Under the pieces are notes generated by a model. The model worked only from the letters and a program-made list of their open reading frames with translations. It ran no database searches and had not been told where the DNA came from. A DNA stretch of 64,000 nt, taken from Rapidithrix thailandica (GTDB taxonomy: Bacteria; Bacteroidota; Bacteroidia; Cytophagales; Flammeovirgaceae). The DNA lies in contig NZ_JBDKWZ010000011.1 of NCBI RefSeq assembly GCF_039710355.1, forward strand, positions 1 to 64,000. Direction: 5' to 3'. A program made the position numbers and the translations under genes. Positions 61,427 to 64,000 of this stretch are shown one piece after another. Numbering within the stretch: position 1 is the first letter of the stretch; each line of letters starts with the position of its first letter.

Positions 61427-63241
61427 TTAAAGAAGGGACTTCATACTGTACTTAATCGGCAGGGAAACATGAAAAACCGTGCCTTTGTGTTCTTCACTTT
61501 CAAACCAGATACGGCCCTGATGAGCTTCTATGATCTTTTTGGAAATAAACATACCCAACCCGGTAGAATGTTCTCCCTTGGTACCCGGCCGGCCGGCTTT
61601 GGTGAATTTGTCAAAAAGTATCGGTTGTAAAGCTCCCGGAATACCCATACCCTCGTCTTTTACGGAAATGATCAATTGATCGTCTTTGCGTTGGGTTGTA
61701 AGTATAATGGATTTACCTTCGAAGGAATATTTAATTGCATTGGAAATAAGATTGTCCAAAACCCTGGAGATTTTTTTCTTATTGATTTTTAAAATAATCT
61801 GGTCTGGGGGCAGGCTGTACTTCAACGAAATATTTTTGGTGTTTTTTGCCCAGGAAACATAAATGGGCAATAACTCCCGGATAAAATCTTTAAACCGGAC
61901 GGTTTCTATTTTCTCCTCGGAACTTTGTGGGTTTTCAATAATATTAAGCGCAGTCAAATCATTGATGATGTTATTGGCATTGGAGCCCGCTTGCTTGACC
62001 AAATTTAAGATTTTGACAATTTCCGGGGTGAGGGCATTTCCCAGTTCAAAACGTAATACTTCCATCAAGCCTTGAATTTGGCTTATGGGGTTACGCAGGT
62101 CATGGGCGACTACCCCCAGTATCTCGTCTTTAGATTTGTTCAGTTCTATTAATTGATGTGTATGCCTCTTTTCCAGGTTGATGTTGGTGATCATCTCGAG
62201 CCGGTACAAATACTTTCCTTCATCGCTGTAAACGGCTTTTGATAATATCCCGAAGTAGTTGTATTGTCCCTTTTTATTTTTTCGTTTTTCTTCGAATTGT
62301 TCACTTTCTATATGCAATTCATTTAGTTTTTCCACTCTGTCCAGATGCACGTTCCGGTAGCTAGGGTGGATAAACTGTTCATGCAATTTTACGCCCAGCA
62401 ATTCTTCCAGGGAATAGCCGGATAGTGCTATGAATTTTTGATTGCAGTGGAGAATATGATTGCCCCTGTCCAACAGTAAAATTCCACACGGAGCCGTATC
62501 ATATAAGTATTTGCAGTCGAGGTTTTTTCCTTCCTGCACCCTTTGCGTTTTTTGCAAGATACCCACCACTTGTCCACCGGTAAGGATAGGCTCAATGTTT
62601 AGTTTGTATTTTTTAGAAGAACAGTAAACTACTTCCGGTTGATTGACCGGCTTTCCTGTTAAAACTTCGTGGAAATAATCAATCCAGCGAGTGTGATTAG
62701 CCTCTCCTATATATTGAAAAATGCTATCTTGAATTTTTGGGGCGTTTCCATGTATTGATGGGAATTCTGTGGCAAAATTCCGGTTAAATGCTACTAAACG
62801 AAAGTCTTTATCCAGACACGCTATTTGTTCCGGTTGTGTGTCCAATAGCTTTTGCATTATCAGCGAAGAGTCCAGCCCCACAGAGGGTTTCCGCTTTGAA
62901 TAGCGAATCTCAATGAAGTTAGCAACAATGGTTTGGGTCTCTAATTCCAACAAAACAGACCGGACGTTCACGGGGAGTAAGCTTTGATCTTTGCGAACTA
63001 TACGCAATTGCCAGTCGAGGATCTGATCTTTTTCAAACTTTAGTTTCCGGAAAGTACTGATGCTACGAAGGGTATCTTTGGGGTAGAGGAGGGGGCTGAG
63101 GTTTTTTCCTTTTAATTCATGAAAAGTATACTGAGTTAATTGACAAAAAGCAGGATTTGCCTCTACGATATTTCCCTGTTTGTTTACAATCAGTAAGCTG
63201 GTGTTCAATGTAACGCACAGTTCCAATTCAGCCTTTTGCAT
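61427..63241 (-). CDS. PAS-domain sensor histidine kinase (cytoplasmic)
   Basis: The 604-residue protein has no membrane segment. It has three PAS-like domains: about 8-120 (GNIVEANPAFCQLTQYTFHE), a degenerate one about 135-235 (DTQPEQIACLDKDFRLVAFN), and about 240-360 (GNHILHCNQKFIALSGYSLE). The kinase core (about 375-600) has GVVAHDLRNPISQIQGLMEV with the phospho-acceptor histidine. ATP-binding motifs are NLISNAIKYS, KDEGMGIPG, GEHSTGLGMFISKKIIEAHQ and FHVSLPIKYS. The location suggests an intracellular signal such as redox, light or a small ligand. No response regulator is adjacent. It has a -7 box about 35 bases upstream. Confidence 0.92.
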   Translation of the reverse strand: MQKAELELCVTLNTSLLIVNKQGNIVEANPAFCQLTQYTFHELKGKNLSPLLYPKDTLRSISTFRKLKFEKDQILDWQLRIVRKDQSLLPVNVRSVLLELETQTIVANFIEIRYSKRKPSVGLDSSLIMQKLLDTQPEQIACLDKDFRLVAFNRNFATEFPSIHGNAPKIQDSIFQYIGEANHTRWIDYFHEVLTGKPVNQPEVVYCSSKKYKLNIEPILTGGQVVGILQKTQRVQEGKNLDCKYLYDTAPCGILLLDRGNHILHCNQKFIALSGYSLEELLGVKLHEQFIHPSYRNVHLDRVEKLNELHIESEQFEEKRKNKKGQYNYFGILSKAVYSDEGKYLYRLEMITNINLEKRHTHQLIELNKSKDEILGVVAHDLRNPISQIQGLMEVLRFELGNALTPEIVKILNLVKQAGSNANNIINDLTALNIIENPQSSEEKIETVRFKDFIRELLPIYVSWAKNTKNISLKYSLPPDQIILKINKKKISRVLDNLISNAIKYSFEGKSIILTTQRKDDQLIISVKDEGMGIPGALQPILFDKFTKAGRPGTKGEHSTGLGMFISKKIIEAHQGRIWFESEEHKGTVFHVSLPIKYSMKSLL

Positions 63242-63502
63242 GATACTAATGGAATTATTTGATTAGTTGACATTAACAAAATTAATTGATTTTCTCAGAG
63301 TAATGTTAGAAAAAAGACAAGAATTTATAATAGGATTTGAAGAAAAACCTTATGAAACGGCTGAGGAGGCAAGCTTAATAAATGTTAATTAAAAGGCTTG
63401 ATTGTCTGAGAGTAAGGTGGTTTTCAGGCAGAAAGGCGAAGAGTTTCCTTCCAATCCGACTCCTAACTGTGGGGGAGTATAAAATTTAAAAACCACTACT
63501 TT
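63242..63502. other. Intergenic region upstream of the PAS kinase
   Basis: The stretch from the PAS kinase start to the methyltransferase terminator holds the -7 box at 63277 and nothing else recognised. Confidence 0.4.
63277..63284 (-). promoter_or_regulatory. Candidate -7 box for the PAS kinase
   Basis: CAAAATTA on the plus strand is TAATTTTG on the minus strand, an exact TAnnTTTG match 35 bases upstream of the start. No clear -33 TTG. Confidence 0.35.
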
Positions 63503-63540
63503 AAAAAGTAATTCCCAACACTACTCAGTATTGGGAATTG
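63503..63540 (-). terminator. Terminator of the methyltransferase gene
   Basis: AATTCCCAA (63510-63518) pairs with TTGGGAATT (63531-63539), and the minus strand continues ACTTTTT. It lies about 57 bases after the stop at 63596. Confidence 0.7.
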
Positions 63541-63595
63541 TGATATTATAATAGCTATTTGTAGAATTTCCGGAAAATAAACTATCCGTCTGTTG

Positions 63596-64000
63596 TTATT
63601 TTTTGCTGCCTTTGTACATTTTGTATTGCTGAAATTTACAGACGAGGGCACCATTGTAAAGGGTTAATTTTTTGGAAGCTCGCAATCCAATACATTTCAA
63701 CGCTTCTTTATTGCTACTTAGCACCCATGCATCATAGCCGGAGTATTTTTGTTTCAATGTATCCCCAATGGATTTGTATAAGTTCTCCAGCTCTTCCGGT
63801 TGTAGCCTTTCTCCGTAAGGAGGGTTCGTAATCAAGAGGCCGTTATCTTGAGGTGGAATTTTTTCTTTAACCGCTTGTGGTGAAATACGGATAAAGCCTT
63901 CAAGCTTTGCTGCTTGTACATTTTCGATAGCCGCCCGGCAGGCCTTTCTGGAAATATCCGATCCTTCGATTTTATAAGCAAACCGTTTCTTTTGTGCCTT
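63596..64000 (-). CDS. Class I SAM-dependent rRNA methyltransferase, RlmL/THUMP type (3' part, runs off window)
   Basis: The minus-strand frame is open from base 64000 to the stop at 63596, giving 134 C-terminal residues with the 5' part beyond the window. It shows YKIEGSDISRKACRAAIENV (SAM-binding G-S-D region) and the catalytic LLITNPPYGERL (N-P-P-Y motif). EELENLYKSIGDTLKQKYSG and SNKEALKCIGLRASKKLTLY, typical of RlmL and YpsC/TrmN-like N2-guanine methyltransferases, follow. The end of the protein, VCKFQQYKMYKGSKK, is basic. The target base (23S rRNA G2445 by analogy) is inferred from family. It has its own terminator. Confidence 0.88.
   Translation of the reverse strand, partial: KAQKKRFAYKIEGSDISRKACRAAIENVQAAKLEGFIRISPQAVKEKIPPQDNGLLITNPPYGERLQPEELENLYKSIGDTLKQKYSGYDAWVLSSNKEALKCIGLRASKKLTLYNGALVCKFQQYKMYKGSKK

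Noticed and set aside
1..64000. CRISPR arrays, prophage, rRNA operons, riboswitches, type IX secretion tails
   Set aside because: No regularly spaced repeats, phage structural genes, rRNA sequence, recognisable riboswitch core or C-terminal sorting domain was found.

Overview
The window reads as a chromosomal segment of a member of the Bacteroidota, most likely a Cytophagales-type marine or environmental bacterium. The evidence is the gene families (HmuY, a two-component-propeller histidine kinase, DUF4920, a Vms1-like release-factor homologue, the carboxyspermidine route to spermidine, the Bacteroidota form of LysS), weak ribosome binding sites, and several TAnnTTTG -7 promoter boxes. Genus-level assignment is not possible from the sequence alone. 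The region is mostly ordinary core genome with one clear transport island and several signalling modules.

Layout. 1-2.1 kb: the 5' end of an IS630-like transposase abuts a TonB C-terminal fragment that looks cut by the insertion, followed by an intact tonB-exbD pair. 2.1-9.4 kb: secreted endonuclease/phosphatase, gltX, an nfeD-flotillin operon, a 2H phosphoesterase, a coiled-coil protein and a Nudix hydrolase. 9.7-12.2 kb: carboxyspermidine decarboxylase and dehydrogenase (spermidine synthesis). 12.7-22.8 kb: lipoprotein, Wzz-like protein, acyl-CoA carboxylase beta subunit, ung, apaG, ABC-F, membrane J-domain/TPR protein, a kinase-fold protein of unknown role, mgsA and a degenerate receiver. 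23.1 kb: tRNA-Val(GAC). 23.4-29.1 kb: phosphodiester glycosidase, peroxiredoxin-like protein, VLRF1-like protein, lysS, mscS.

29.5-42.1 kb is the heme island: a LuxR-type response regulator, a small membrane protein, then hmuT-hmuU-hmuV-hmuS-hmuR-hmuY in one direction behind a good Bacteroidota promoter. HmuY and HmuR would take heme across the outer membrane with TonB/ExbD energy, HmuTUV across the inner membrane, and HmuS would handle it in the cytoplasm. A 1152-residue propeller histidine kinase with no fused output domain closes the island in convergent orientation.

42.5-52.7 kb holds envelope and sensory genes: a CHASE2-like membrane protein with two secreted neighbours, aroQ, and an operon of an OmpA/PD40 protein, a YfiR-family protein and a CHASE8-like/HAMP hybrid histidine kinase. 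This operon resembles the YfiBNR system of Pseudomonas with a histidine kinase in place of the diguanylate cyclase, and it is the most interesting system in the window. 52.8-64 kb: pdeM, tdk, an Na+/H+ antiporter with an RCK-like tail next to a cNMP-binding protein with a pseudo-P-loop domain, a LexA-like repressor with a well-defined promoter/operator, a DUF4920 lipoprotein, mtaB, a PAS histidine kinase and the 3' part of an rRNA methyltransferase gene.

Many intergenic regions carry clear rho-independent terminators, which define transcription units well. No CRISPR array, prophage, rRNA operon or replication origin was seen.
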